Shown in pieces: positions 16,002 to 23,931 of a stretch of DNA of 62,972 bases. A program made the position numbers and the translations under genes. The DNA comes from an uncultured Bacteroidales bacterium. GTDB taxonomy: Bacteria; Bacteroidota; Bacteroidia; Bacteroidales; UBA932. The stretch spans positions 1 to 62,972 of the forward strand of contig ONQP01000006.1 in assembly GCA_900319975.1 (NCBI GenBank), written 5' to 3'. Positions within the stretch are counted from its first letter, which is position 1, and each line of letters opens with the position of its first letter. The notes below the pieces were generated by a model. It saw nothing but the letters and a program-made list of their open reading frames with translations. It was not told the origin of the DNA and did no database searches.

Positions 16002-16724
16002 CTAGAACGTATAACGCAGACCGATCTGGACGTTGACCTGGGACAGGTTTTCACGTTCGTCCTTGCTCAGGCTGACGGTCCTGGATTCTGAACCTACGCT
16101 GACCTTCATCCTGGAGAGGGCGCCCGTCAGGAGGTTCGCCGTCGCCCCGATGGACAGATGGTCGGTCACGTAGAAGTCTGCGCCGATTTCCGCCAGCCGT
16201 CCGATGGTGGCGCCGGAGAGTTGGGCCGAAGAGATCCGGGTCATGATCTGGTTGTATCCCAGACAGCCCAGACCGATGGCTCCGTAGTAGGAGACCTTCA
16301 GGCTCTTGCTGAAACCGCGGCCGGAGACCAGGGGCCCGAGGAACCAGATGTCGATCTGGTCGGCCATTTTACCCGTCATCTGGTGGCCGTCCATGTCAAA
16401 CGTAGCGTTCTCCAGCTGTTTGCCCGAATGGAGATTGTTGAACTTGATGCCGATGCCCCAGCTGGAATCCAGGAAGTAGGTGGCGTCCAGGCCGAAAGAG
16501 AAGCCTTTCAACAGCCCTTTGTAATACGCTCTCTCTTCGCCGCCGAGCGTGGAGGGGAGCTGTCCGAGACGGAATCCCATGCCGGCTTGTACGGCTATGC
16601 GGAACGAAGGATAGGTCACCTCGACATACGGTTCGGGTTCGGGAACGTACGAGACGACCTCCTGGGCGTTCAGGGTAAGCAGTGCTCCCAGGGTCAGGAG
16701 GGAGGAAATAAGGATTTTTTTCAT
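16002..16724 (-). CDS. Outer-membrane beta-barrel protein (OMP_b-brl type)
   Basis: The product is 240 aa. It has a signal peptide ending near 'LLTLNAQ', then alternating strands with glycine-rich turns ('VQAGMGFRLG', 'GAIGLGCLGYN', 'LSIGATANLL') and the C-terminal strand 'VQIGLRYTF', which ends in Phe as outer-membrane proteins do. It lies 21 nt downstream of the gene at 16746 on the same strand, so the pair may be co-transcribed. The function is unknown. Confidence 0.75.
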   Translation of the reverse strand: MKKILISSLLTLGALLTLNAQEVVSYVPEPEPYVEVTYPSFRIAVQAGMGFRLGQLPSTLGGEERAYYKGLLKGFSFGLDATYFLDSSWGIGIKFNNLHSGKQLENATFDMDGHQMTGKMADQIDIWFLGPLVSGRGFSKSLKVSYYGAIGLGCLGYNQIMTRISSAQLSGATIGRLAEIGADFYVTDHLSIGATANLLTGALSRMKVSVGSESRTVSLSKDERENLSQVNVQIGLRYTF

Positions 16725-16745
16725 GTTTTGTTTATTTAGAGAAGA

Positions 16746-18644
16746 TTAATTGGTGTCATAGCGGAATGCGCGGTAGGAATGCGGCGGGAGCGTGACGGTG
16801 ACGCGCGGATCCGGGGCGCGGCGCGGACCGAAGCCGCCGAAACCGCCGAAGCCGGCGGGCGCCTGCGGCACGGACGCCTCCAGCGTCTCGCCGTTCTCCA
16901 GGTCGGTGAAGGCCTTTAGGCCGGTGCCGATCAGGTTGATTTCCACGGGTGTGTCGTTGAAGTTCTCGACGATCGCGGTCTGGTTGTCATACAGGAAGAG
17001 GCTGACCTTGGCCGGGCCTTCGAGGCGCAGACCGAAGTCGGCGCCCGCGATGCGGCGCAGCTCGTTGAGCACGGGCGCCGGCAGGTCGTAGAGGTTGCCG
17101 AAGTCGTCCGGGATGGCGACGACGTAGAGGTTGCCGTTGGAATATTTCGCGCGGTGCAGGAAGGGGTAGCCCGACACGCCGCCGCTGAGCGGCCGGCCGG
17201 CGCTGATCACCTCCCAGCTGTCGTTGGTCAGGTACTGGATCTGCGGGATCAGGATGTCCCGCTCGGTGCGGCCGTAGCGGCCGAAATCGTTGACCAGGGC
17301 CTTGAGGCCGGTGCAGCGCAGCTCGCAGATGTCGGCGATCTTGTCGGGGATGGCCTCCAGCAGGCCGGAGGTGATGACCACGTCGCCGCCCTTGCGCAGC
17401 TGGCGCTTCATCTTCCCGACGATGTCGGGATCGGCGGCCGCCTGCCGGGTCAGCAGCACGACCTTGCGGTCCTCGGGGAATTCGGGATACATGTCCATCG
17501 GCAGGCCCACCATGCCCAGGTAGTTCTGCAGGAAGTCGTCGCCGACGGAATGGTAGGGCTTGTAGGCCCAGATGCCCACGGGCGTGCCGAGCTTGCCGAC
17601 GAGCTCGTCCGCCTGGCGGAGGACGACGTCGGCGATGCGCGCCATCGTGGTCGGGGTCACGGTCTCCTTGCCCTTCTGGTAGGGAGCCGTCATCTCGTCA
17701 TAATTCCAGCTGGTGCCCGTGCCCTGCCAGGGGGCGCGGAACATCGGGTTGAGGCGGACCTCCAGCAGCTGGTTGTAGGCGAAGAGCATCACGTCGCGCG
17801 CCTGGGCGATGGCCGTAAGGTGCAGCTGCTCCGCATAGCGGTCCATGCTCATGAAGATGCCGCCGGCATCCACCCAGCCGCCGCCGTTGCGGCCGCCGGA
17901 CAGGTGCTCGAAGTAGCGCATAATGTTGTAGCCCAGATAGTTCTGGAGGTGCTGGGCGCTGGACGGGTCGCGCGTCTCCGTGCCGGTCCATACGCCGTCG
18001 AAGATCTTGGGACCGTCCTCCAGGCTGAATCCCAGGCCCTGGAAATGGTCGTACCAGTTGGGGTATTTGATGATGACCTTGACCTTGGGGTTGACGGCCT
18101 TGGCCGGGTCGACGACCAGCGTCTTGCCGGCCTCCTTGAGGAGCTCCAGGCGGTATTCGGTCCAGCTGCGGTCGCCCTTGGCCTCGATCTCCACGTCCTT
18201 CTTGCTGCTGGTGAAGAAGAAGTCGTCGAGGATGAATTCGTCGAAATGCTTCGCCGTGTGCTCGGCGATGCGGCGCACCATCTCGCGGTCCTTCGGGTCC
18301 GAATAGCTGAAGGTTTCGAAGTCGTTGGCTTCGTTGATGGTGTAGGTGATGCCGCCGGCCACCTCGATGCCGCGCTTGCGGAAGAAGGCCTTGGCCTGCT
18401 CGAGTGTCTCGTCGTCCACGATCAGCAGGTCGCGGTGCGTCTCCAGATAGATCTTGTCCACGTCCAGCTGGTCGGAGATGATCTTCCAGGTGGACTCCAG
18501 CCAGGCGGGGTCCTTCATCTTCTGGACCTCGTAGGCACGGACATAAACGGATACTTTGAAATGCTTGTGCGCGGCTTGCGTGGGGATAGCCATCAGCAGG
18601 GGCAGCAGGATTGCCACGGCGCGCAGGAAGAAAGCTTTTCTCAT
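16746..18644 (-). CDS. Secreted TIM-barrel glycoside hydrolase-like protein
   Basis: The product is 632 aa with a Sec signal peptide ('LLMAIPTQAA'). The first ~350 residues look like a (beta/alpha)8 barrel: 'DKIYLETHRDLLIVDDE', 'GIEVAGGITYTI', 'FDEFILDDFFFTSS' (two adjacent Asp, a plausible active site near residue 147), 'VKVIIKYPNW', and 'VWTGTETRDP' with a candidate acidic pair near residue 225. A glutamine-amidotransferase-like/trimerisation-type alpha/beta segment then gives way to a beta-sandwich. A Gly/Phe-rich stretch ('GFGGFGGFG') lies near the C-terminus. I cannot assign a CAZy family. A minus-strand -7-like box TACCTTCG lies about 30 nt upstream, inside an inverted repeat. Confidence 0.6.
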   Translation of the reverse strand: MRKAFFLRAVAILLPLLMAIPTQAAHKHFKVSVYVRAYEVQKMKDPAWLESTWKIISDQLDVDKIYLETHRDLLIVDDETLEQAKAFFRKRGIEVAGGITYTINEANDFETFSYSDPKDREMVRRIAEHTAKHFDEFILDDFFFTSSKKDVEIEAKGDRSWTEYRLELLKEAGKTLVVDPAKAVNPKVKVIIKYPNWYDHFQGLGFSLEDGPKIFDGVWTGTETRDPSSAQHLQNYLGYNIMRYFEHLSGGRNGGGWVDAGGIFMSMDRYAEQLHLTAIAQARDVMLFAYNQLLEVRLNPMFRAPWQGTGTSWNYDEMTAPYQKGKETVTPTTMARIADVVLRQADELVGKLGTPVGIWAYKPYHSVGDDFLQNYLGMVGLPMDMYPEFPEDRKVVLLTRQAAADPDIVGKMKRQLRKGGDVVITSGLLEAIPDKIADICELRCTGLKALVNDFGRYGRTERDILIPQIQYLTNDSWEVISAGRPLSGGVSGYPFLHRAKYSNGNLYVVAIPDDFGNLYDLPAPVLNELRRIAGADFGLRLEGPAKVSLFLYDNQTAIVENFNDTPVEINLIGTGLKAFTDLENGETLEASVPQAPAGFGGFGGFGPRRAPDPRVTVTLPPHSYRAFRYDTN

Positions 18645-18674
18645 CGGATACGGTGGTTAAAGTCTATAACATAG

Positions 18675-18711
18675 CGAAGGTACGCAATTTTTTTAGAATT
18701 GCGTACCTTCT
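18675..18711. promoter_or_regulatory. Perfect 14-bp inverted repeat overlapping a -7 box
   Basis: GAAGGTACGCAATT (18676-18689) and its exact reverse complement (18697-18710) flank a 7-nt T-rich loop. The left arm includes the minus-strand box TACCTTCG (18675-18682) for the gene starting at 18644. It lies between two minus-strand genes, 30 nt after the receptor stop. It could act as a terminator of the receptor transcript, an operator, or both. Confidence 0.5.
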
Positions 18712-18740
18712 CGCAGGATATATGGAAGTACGTTTAGGTC

Positions 18741-21128
18741 CTATTTCATACGGTCTCTTGCATCCTTGCCGGCGCCCGTACCCTTGTACTTGCTGGCGGC
18801 GGTGTTGAAGCGGTAGCGGAGGGAGACCCCGACCCGCTGCGTGTCAAAGCGGTTGCTCTGGAGGATGTGGTAGCTGCCGGTGTTGCTGTCGATGTCGTAG
18901 TGGGCCAGGTTTGCGAGGTTGCTGCCGGTGATGCGGAGCACCAGGGAACCGTCGCGCAGGAGCGTCTTCTGGATGGCCGCGTTGACGTCGAGGTAGTGGT
19001 TGGCGAGGAAGATGTTCTGGGAGTAACCCTTGGAGTGGTATTCTGCGCCGAGCTCGATCTGCCAGCCCTTCGGCAGGGTGAGGGTGTTGTTGAGCTGCAC
19101 GAAGAAGAACGGCTTGTCGTTGAAGGAGAGCGAGCGCACGACCTTGTTGTCAGCGTCCTTGACGTCGATGTTGAGCCAGCCCTGCTGGATGCCGCCGACG
19201 AAGTTCAGGTTCCAGATGCCGATGGTCGGCGTGGCGACCACGTAGGCGGACAGCTGGCGGTACGGCTTGTCCAGGTTGTGCGGTTTCAGGAGGATGGCGC
19301 CTTCGTCGTCGTAGATGTTGGCCCAGGTGATGATGGGATCGTTCGTCCGGTCGTAGTTCAGCACGAAGGTGAAGAAGTTCCAGACCGTGGTCGAAGCCAG
19401 GGAGTGGGTGGTCTGCGGCTGGAGGGCGGCGTTGCCGCTCTGCAGGGTGTAGCGGTTGTTGTAGCGGATCGCGTTGGAGAGCGCCGAGTAGTTCGGGCGG
19501 GTGGTGCGGACGCTGTAGCTCAACATCTGCTGGACCTTGCCGAAGACACCGGCGAAGGAGACGGACGGGAAGAAGTTGTCATACTTGCGGGTGAAGCTGT
19601 TCTTGCCCAGGAGGTCGTCGTAGGCGTAGTTGACGTGCTCGTAGCGCAGGCCTGCGCTCAGCTGGCCGATCTGGCCGAGGACGAAGCCGTAGTTGACGAA
19701 GGCGGCGAGGTTGTCTTCCCGCACCTTGGCGGAAGAGGCCGGAATGTTGGCGCCCGACAGGGTGTAGTTGTCTTTACCGCGGGTGAAGGTCTCTTCGGTG
19801 CCCACCTGCAGCATGCCGCGCCAGATGGGATAGGAGAGCACGAGCTTGGCCGCATAGAGGTTGAGGTCGGAAGCGGACTCCGTGTTCACCGTCGCGCCTT
19901 CGATGTCGCTGGTCTCGAGGGCCGTGTTGATCTTGTTGTCGGTGACTTTGTAGTAGTCCAGGTTCAGGTCGATGCCGAGCTTGCCTACGTTGCCATTGTA
20001 GTATGCGTTTCCACCGAGGGTGTAGGGGGTGCGGCTGCCGAGGGCGCCGGTGTTCTCCGTGCGGAGATGGTCGAGCAGGGTGCCGTTGACGAACATGTCG
20101 CCTTCCATCCAGGTGTATTCTTTATAGGAAAGGCTCCGGTTGTAGTCCACCTTGAAGCCGGCGAAGTGGTTGTCGGCGATCTGCCAGTTGACACCGCCGT
20201 TGGCGCCGGCCGTCTTGTTGCCGAAGTAGCCGTCCAGGTCTTCTTCCTGACGATAGTTGGCCTTGCCGAGCGTCTCCTGCGTCAGGGTGCTGGTCTGGGT
20301 CTGGGTCGAGGAGGAGTAATTGGCACCGGCGAAGATGTCCACGCCGCCCGTGCGGTAGTTGACGTTGAGGTTGGCGCTCGGATCGTTGAAGTCCTTTCTC
20401 TGGAGCGACTGCTGGTCGGAGAGGGCCACGTCGAAGCCGAAGCCTTCGCCCTGGCGGCGGATGGTGCGGATGCGCACCACGGCACGCACGCTGGCGTCAT
20501 ACTGGGCGCCCGGGTTGTTGATGACCTCGACGCTCTGGATCTCGTGGCTCTGCAGGCGGTCCAGTTCGGATGCGTCTGTCATGCGGCGTCCGTTGATGTA
20601 TACGCGCGGGGCGCCTTTGCCCACGACCTCGATGCCGTCGCGGTTCTTGATCAGGCCGGGAACCTTGCCGAGGACGTCTCGGGCGGTGCCTGCGTTCTCC
20701 AGGACGGAGCCGCGGACGCTGGTGGCGAGGCCCTCGCCCGTGAGGCGGGTCTTGGGCATCACGGCGGAGATGCTCGCTTCGCCGAGCATTTCGGCGTCTT
20801 CGTTGAGGGTAATGGCGGGGAGATCCATCACCGGTCCGGCGAGTTTGATTTCTTTCTTGACGTCGCGGTAGCCGACGAGGGAGACGGTGAGGGTATAGTT
20901 GCCTTCGGCGGCGCGCAGTTCGAAGCGTCCGTTCAAGTCGGCGGTGTTTCCGGTGACGATGGTGCCGTCAGCGGCAGAGAGAAATACGGTAGCGAAGCCG
21001 GCAGGCTCGCCGGAAGCGTCTACGATGGAGCCACGAAGAAGGGTTTCTCCCTGGCGGGCGGCGAAGGCTCCGGTGCTAAAAGTCAGCGTGCAGAGCATCA
21101 GGAGCGCGATTTTGATCAGTCTTTTCAT
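18741..21128 (-). CDS. TonB-type outer-membrane receptor (outer membrane beta-barrel family, OMP_b-brl_3)
   Basis: The product is 795 aa. It has a signal peptide ('STGAFAA'), then an N-terminal carboxypeptidase-regulatory-like domain (residues ~28-110: 'GSIVDASGEPAGFATVFL', 'LTVSLVGYRDVKKEI'). A plug follows ('PRVYINGRRMTDASELDRLQ', 'VEVINNPGAQYDASV'), then a long barrel ending in 'GVSLRYRFN' and a short charged tail. Lack of a TonB box at the extreme N-terminus and no neighbouring SusD gene place it in the non-SusC group of barrel receptors. A full promoter (CAAAGGTA plus CAAA on this strand, 19-nt spacer) precedes it. Confidence 0.85.
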   Translation of the reverse strand: MKRLIKIALLMLCTLTFSTGAFAARQGETLLRGSIVDASGEPAGFATVFLSAADGTIVTGNTADLNGRFELRAAEGNYTLTVSLVGYRDVKKEIKLAGPVMDLPAITLNEDAEMLGEASISAVMPKTRLTGEGLATSVRGSVLENAGTARDVLGKVPGLIKNRDGIEVVGKGAPRVYINGRRMTDASELDRLQSHEIQSVEVINNPGAQYDASVRAVVRIRTIRRQGEGFGFDVALSDQQSLQRKDFNDPSANLNVNYRTGGVDIFAGANYSSSTQTQTSTLTQETLGKANYRQEEDLDGYFGNKTAGANGGVNWQIADNHFAGFKVDYNRSLSYKEYTWMEGDMFVNGTLLDHLRTENTGALGSRTPYTLGGNAYYNGNVGKLGIDLNLDYYKVTDNKINTALETSDIEGATVNTESASDLNLYAAKLVLSYPIWRGMLQVGTEETFTRGKDNYTLSGANIPASSAKVREDNLAAFVNYGFVLGQIGQLSAGLRYEHVNYAYDDLLGKNSFTRKYDNFFPSVSFAGVFGKVQQMLSYSVRTTRPNYSALSNAIRYNNRYTLQSGNAALQPQTTHSLASTTVWNFFTFVLNYDRTNDPIITWANIYDDEGAILLKPHNLDKPYRQLSAYVVATPTIGIWNLNFVGGIQQGWLNIDVKDADNKVVRSLSFNDKPFFFVQLNNTLTLPKGWQIELGAEYHSKGYSQNIFLANHYLDVNAAIQKTLLRDGSLVLRITGSNLANLAHYDIDSNTGSYHILQSNRFDTQRVGVSLRYRFNTAASKYKGTGAGKDARDRMK

Positions 21129-21163
21129 TGTGTTTCTGCGTGTAATAGTATATTAGTACACCG

Positions 21164-21194
21164 CAAAGGTAATCACATTTTTCATATCTCCAAA
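21164..21194 (-). promoter_or_regulatory. Promoter of the outer-membrane receptor gene
   Basis: Read on the minus strand: TTTG (21191-21194), 19-nt spacer, TACCTTTG (21164-21171). The receptor start codon is about 36 nt downstream of the -7 box. Confidence 0.75.
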
Positions 21195-21294
21195 ACTTTT
21201 TTCACTTTTTTCAACAGTTTGTTCGCGCGTCCTATATATTATTACGCGGGCATCTGCACGATCGGCTCCGGCCGGAGCTGGAATACTGCTTTTT

Positions 21295-21421
21295 GCCGGC
21301 AAGGCAGAACAGCCCCCTGCAAACGTCGCTTCGCTCCCCCTCCCACTTCCTGCGGAAGCGGGCCCCTCCCTCTAAGCCGAGGGTGGCATGGTTTGCTGGG
21401 GGCTATTCTGCCCTTGCCGGC
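21295..21421. repeat. 127-bp element with ~30-bp terminal inverted repeats (MITE-like or structured RNA)
   Basis: The left arm (21295-21324, starting GCCGGCAAGGCAGAA and ending CCTGCAAAC) is matched by the reverse complement of 21391-21421 with one gap and two mismatches. The interior is GC-rich and has a smaller hairpin CGCTTC/GAAGCG. No ORF is plausible. The remainder of the 450-bp intergenic region contains the receptor promoter on the left and the DUF47 promoter on the right. Confidence 0.6.
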
Positions 21422-21526
21422 GGGAAAATTCTACAAACCTGTTTTGGGATGCGGCTTTCTGCGCGTGTGAGGGCCTTTTTGCGATTTTAAAAACTCTACA
21501 ATAACACTGCAAAACTTGTAGAGTAC

Positions 21527-21558
21527 TTGTTTTTCTGCTCCTTTAATTACTACCTTTG
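21527..21558 (+). promoter_or_regulatory. Promoter of the DUF47/phosphate operon
   Basis: TTG at 21527-21529, 21-nt spacer, then TACCTTTG at 21551-21558. The DUF47 start codon is 22 nt downstream of the box. No PHO-box-type repeat is obvious. Confidence 0.6.
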
Positions 21559-21580
21559 ACCAGATAACCACGATAACCGG

Positions 21581-22243
21581 ATGAAACTGTTTGAACTGTT
21601 TTCTACAAAGAAGTCTTCCCGCTTCGTCGAGTCCGTTGACAAACTCCTCAACGATGTGGATACTGCCTTGATAATCTTCAAGGATGGTATCCGTTGCTAC
21701 CTCTACAATGATACGGAAGGCTTTGCCGAGAACCTCTCTACAATGGCCAGGCTCGAAGGGGAAGCCGGCGCCTTGCGGCGCGAGATCGAGAACATCCTCT
21801 ATTCCCGGGGCACGCTGATCCGGTACCGGGGAGACATCATGCGCCTGCTCGAGCGTTTCGACCATATCTTCACGATCCTGTCCAACGACCTGATCCAGTT
21901 CGAGATCGAAGCGCCGAACGTGCCGCAGGAGCTGAAGAAAGAATTCATGAAACTCACGGAGCTCGCGACGACGGCGGTGGAAACCACCATCCCGGGCACC
22001 AAAGCCTATTTCACGGACCCGGACAAGGTCTCCGAATCGTCCCACCGGGTCTATTTCTATGAAAAGGAGGCCGTCAAGCTTGCACAGTCCATCAAGCGTA
22101 CCGTCTTCCACGACATGCAGCACCTGAAACTGAGCGAAAAATTCCATCTCCGGTATTTCGCCCTGCATATCGAGGACCTCTCCACCGCCGCGGTCAAGGT
22201 GGCGGAGCAACTTTCGGTCATGGCCATCAAACGCAGCCTGTAA
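21581..22243 (+). CDS. DUF47 family (PhoU-like) protein
   Basis: The product is 220 aa, all-helical, with the family start 'FELFSTKKSSRFVESVDKL'. DUF47 proteins are PhoU-like helical bundles that normally sit next to PiT low-affinity phosphate permeases and modulate them. The following gene, 3 nt downstream, is not an ordinary PiT but a PiT-derived membrane domain joined to an HTH (see next feature), so this protein may regulate a sensor rather than a transporter. Acidic and basic residues suitable for metal or phosphate binding occur throughout (e.g. 'RYRGDIMRLLERFDHIF'). Confidence 0.88.
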   Translation: MKLFELFSTKKSSRFVESVDKLLNDVDTALIIFKDGIRCYLYNDTEGFAENLSTMARLEGEAGALRREIENILYSRGTLIRYRGDIMRLLERFDHIFTILSNDLIQFEIEAPNVPQELKKEFMKLTELATTAVETTIPGTKAYFTDPDKVSESSHRVYFYEKEAVKLAQSIKRTVFHDMQHLKLSEKFHLRYFALHIEDLSTAAVKVAEQLSVMAIKRSL

Positions 22244-22246
22244 GCC

Positions 22247-23896
22247 ATGGCATTCCGGATCCTGTTCCTCTCCCTCGTCACCCTTCTGGCGGTCTGGCCG
22301 GTGATCCGGTTCGAACTGCCGGCGGTGATAGGGCCGGTCTGGGCATCCGGTGCGAGCGAGCGGTGGTCCGTCAAGATCCTCCTCCCGCTGCTTTTCGTCG
22401 GCGCGCTGGTGTGCGCCGCCTGGGGTCTCCCGGTGGAGTCCGGCATCCTGCCGGCTTTTTCTTCTTCCGATCTCCCTTCGCTTTTCGTCATCGTCCTGTC
22501 GACGGCCGTCGCCGTCTCGGTCGCTTCCCTGATCAGCCCCTCCACCGCAGTCCCGTTCGCGTTCCTGGGCTCCGTCGCCGGTTTCCGCCTCGTGACGGAA
22601 GGAGAGCTGGACTGGATACAGACCGCGCGGACCGCAGCCTCCTGGGCCGTCGCCCCGCTGCTTTGCGGCCTGCTGGCCGCGGGCCTCGTGGCGCTGACGG
22701 TCCGTCGTCCGGGCAACCGCCCGGTCCAGCTGATCGTCTCTGACCAGCGGCTCCTGCTGGGGTGCACCCTGGCCGCATTCCTGCTGGCCGGGGCTGCGGC
22801 GTGGAACCTGGGTTCCATCGTCGCTTTCTTCCCGGTGTCCGCCTTGGGCGCCGGGCCGGTGTCCGCCGCCGTGGCGGCCGTCCCCGCCCTGCTGCTTTTC
22901 CTGCTGGTCCGTCCGGAGTTCTCCGCCAAGGCCTGGCATGTCGCGGACCAGGACCTTGATTTCACGTCCGGCCCCGTCTTCGCCATCCTGGCGGCGATGG
23001 GCCTGACCTATCTGGTCTTTTCCCTGCCGGTCCTCTCGCGGATCGGCCTGACGGCCACGCCGCTCCCCGCGCCGGTCTTGCTCCTGGCGGCGCTCGTGGG
23101 CGTGAGCCTGGCCCGCCGCAAGGCCCTGGTGGAAGGGGAGAAGGTGCTCAAATGCGCCCTGTCGGCCGTCGTCTGCCCGATTCTCGGACTGCTCGTCTGC
23201 TACTGCCTGTCGATGATCCTGAACGTCTCGCCGGAGGATGCCGGCCGGACGGGCTGGAACGCCCGGATCACCCCGACCCTGATCGTCCTCGGCATCATCG
23301 TCATCGCGGCGGTCCTTTCCCTGTATTTCCGGGCGCAGCGGCGCCGGGACCTCCAGACGGAGATCCTGCTTTCCCGCGAGCAGCAGATATACAATGCGCA
23401 GAAGACCCTCTCGGCGCTGGAAGTGAAGGCCGAGATGAATGAGCGCGACCTGCTCAACAAGCTGGAAATCAAGCGCAAGGAGCTGGTCGACTTCGCCGTG
23501 GGCGTCAGCGAGCAGAAAGAATATATGGAGAGCGTGTACGAGCGCCTCTCCCAGGTGCGGAGCCTGACGGATCCCGCGGAGAAGGACGCGGCTACCGACG
23601 AGCTCCTGAGCTCCCTGCGGGAGCGGATGTATTTCTCCCGCGAGATGAACGATTTCTACGCGCAGTCGGAAATCCTGCACAAGGACTTCAACATGCGCCT
23701 GAAAGAATCCTTCCCGAACCTGACCGAGAGCGAGCGCAAGCTGGCGATCCTCCTGCGTCAGGGGTTCTCTTCCAAATATATCGCGACGCTGATGAACATC
23801 ACGCCCAAGAGCGCCGAGATCAGCCGCTACCGTCTCCGGATCAAACTGGGACTCAAGCGTTCCGACAACCTCGTACAGTTCATCAAGTCCATCTGA
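22247..23896 (+). CDS. PiT permease-like membrane protein fused to a coiled coil and LuxR-type HTH
   Basis: The product is 549 aa. Residues 1-~360 are hydrophobic with two internally related halves that align by eye with the PiT (PF01384) repeats. In half 1, 'PAVIGPVWASGASERWSVK' resembles the PiT segment after GANDVAN, and 'SPSTAVPFAFLGSVAGF' (97-113) then 'LDWIQTARTAASWAVAPLL' resemble the PiT STTH...GxxxG region and the W...SWxxxPL segment. Half 2 repeats this more weakly ('TATPLPAPVLLLAALVGVSL', 269-288). The phosphate-site GANDxAN motif is absent in both. Residues ~362-450 form a charged coiled coil, and 488-549 a LuxR-type HTH ('NLTESERKLAILLRQGFSSK', 'NITPKSAEISRYRLRIKLGL'). It is probably a membrane-tethered transcription regulator that senses phosphate or DUF47 status. 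I know of no described protein with this architecture. Confidence 0.75.
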   Translation: MAFRILFLSLVTLLAVWPVIRFELPAVIGPVWASGASERWSVKILLPLLFVGALVCAAWGLPVESGILPAFSSSDLPSLFVIVLSTAVAVSVASLISPSTAVPFAFLGSVAGFRLVTEGELDWIQTARTAASWAVAPLLCGLLAAGLVALTVRRPGNRPVQLIVSDQRLLLGCTLAAFLLAGAAAWNLGSIVAFFPVSALGAGPVSAAVAAVPALLLFLLVRPEFSAKAWHVADQDLDFTSGPVFAILAAMGLTYLVFSLPVLSRIGLTATPLPAPVLLLAALVGVSLARRKALVEGEKVLKCALSAVVCPILGLLVCYCLSMILNVSPEDAGRTGWNARITPTLIVLGIIVIAAVLSLYFRAQRRRDLQTEILLSREQQIYNAQKTLSALEVKAEMNERDLLNKLEIKRKELVDFAVGVSEQKEYMESVYERLSQVRSLTDPAEKDAATDELLSSLRERMYFSREMNDFYAQSEILHKDFNMRLKESFPNLTESERKLAILLRQGFSSKYIATLMNITPKSAEISRYRLRIKLGLKRSDNLVQFIKSI

Positions 23897-23931
23897 AACA
23901 CCAAATACCAAATACCTAATTTTAAAGCACT

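Noticed and set aside
22247-23896. Possibility that the PiT-like gene is a decayed pseudogene
   Set aside because: The frame is intact for 549 codons, the HTH is well preserved, and it is closely packed with functional neighbours.
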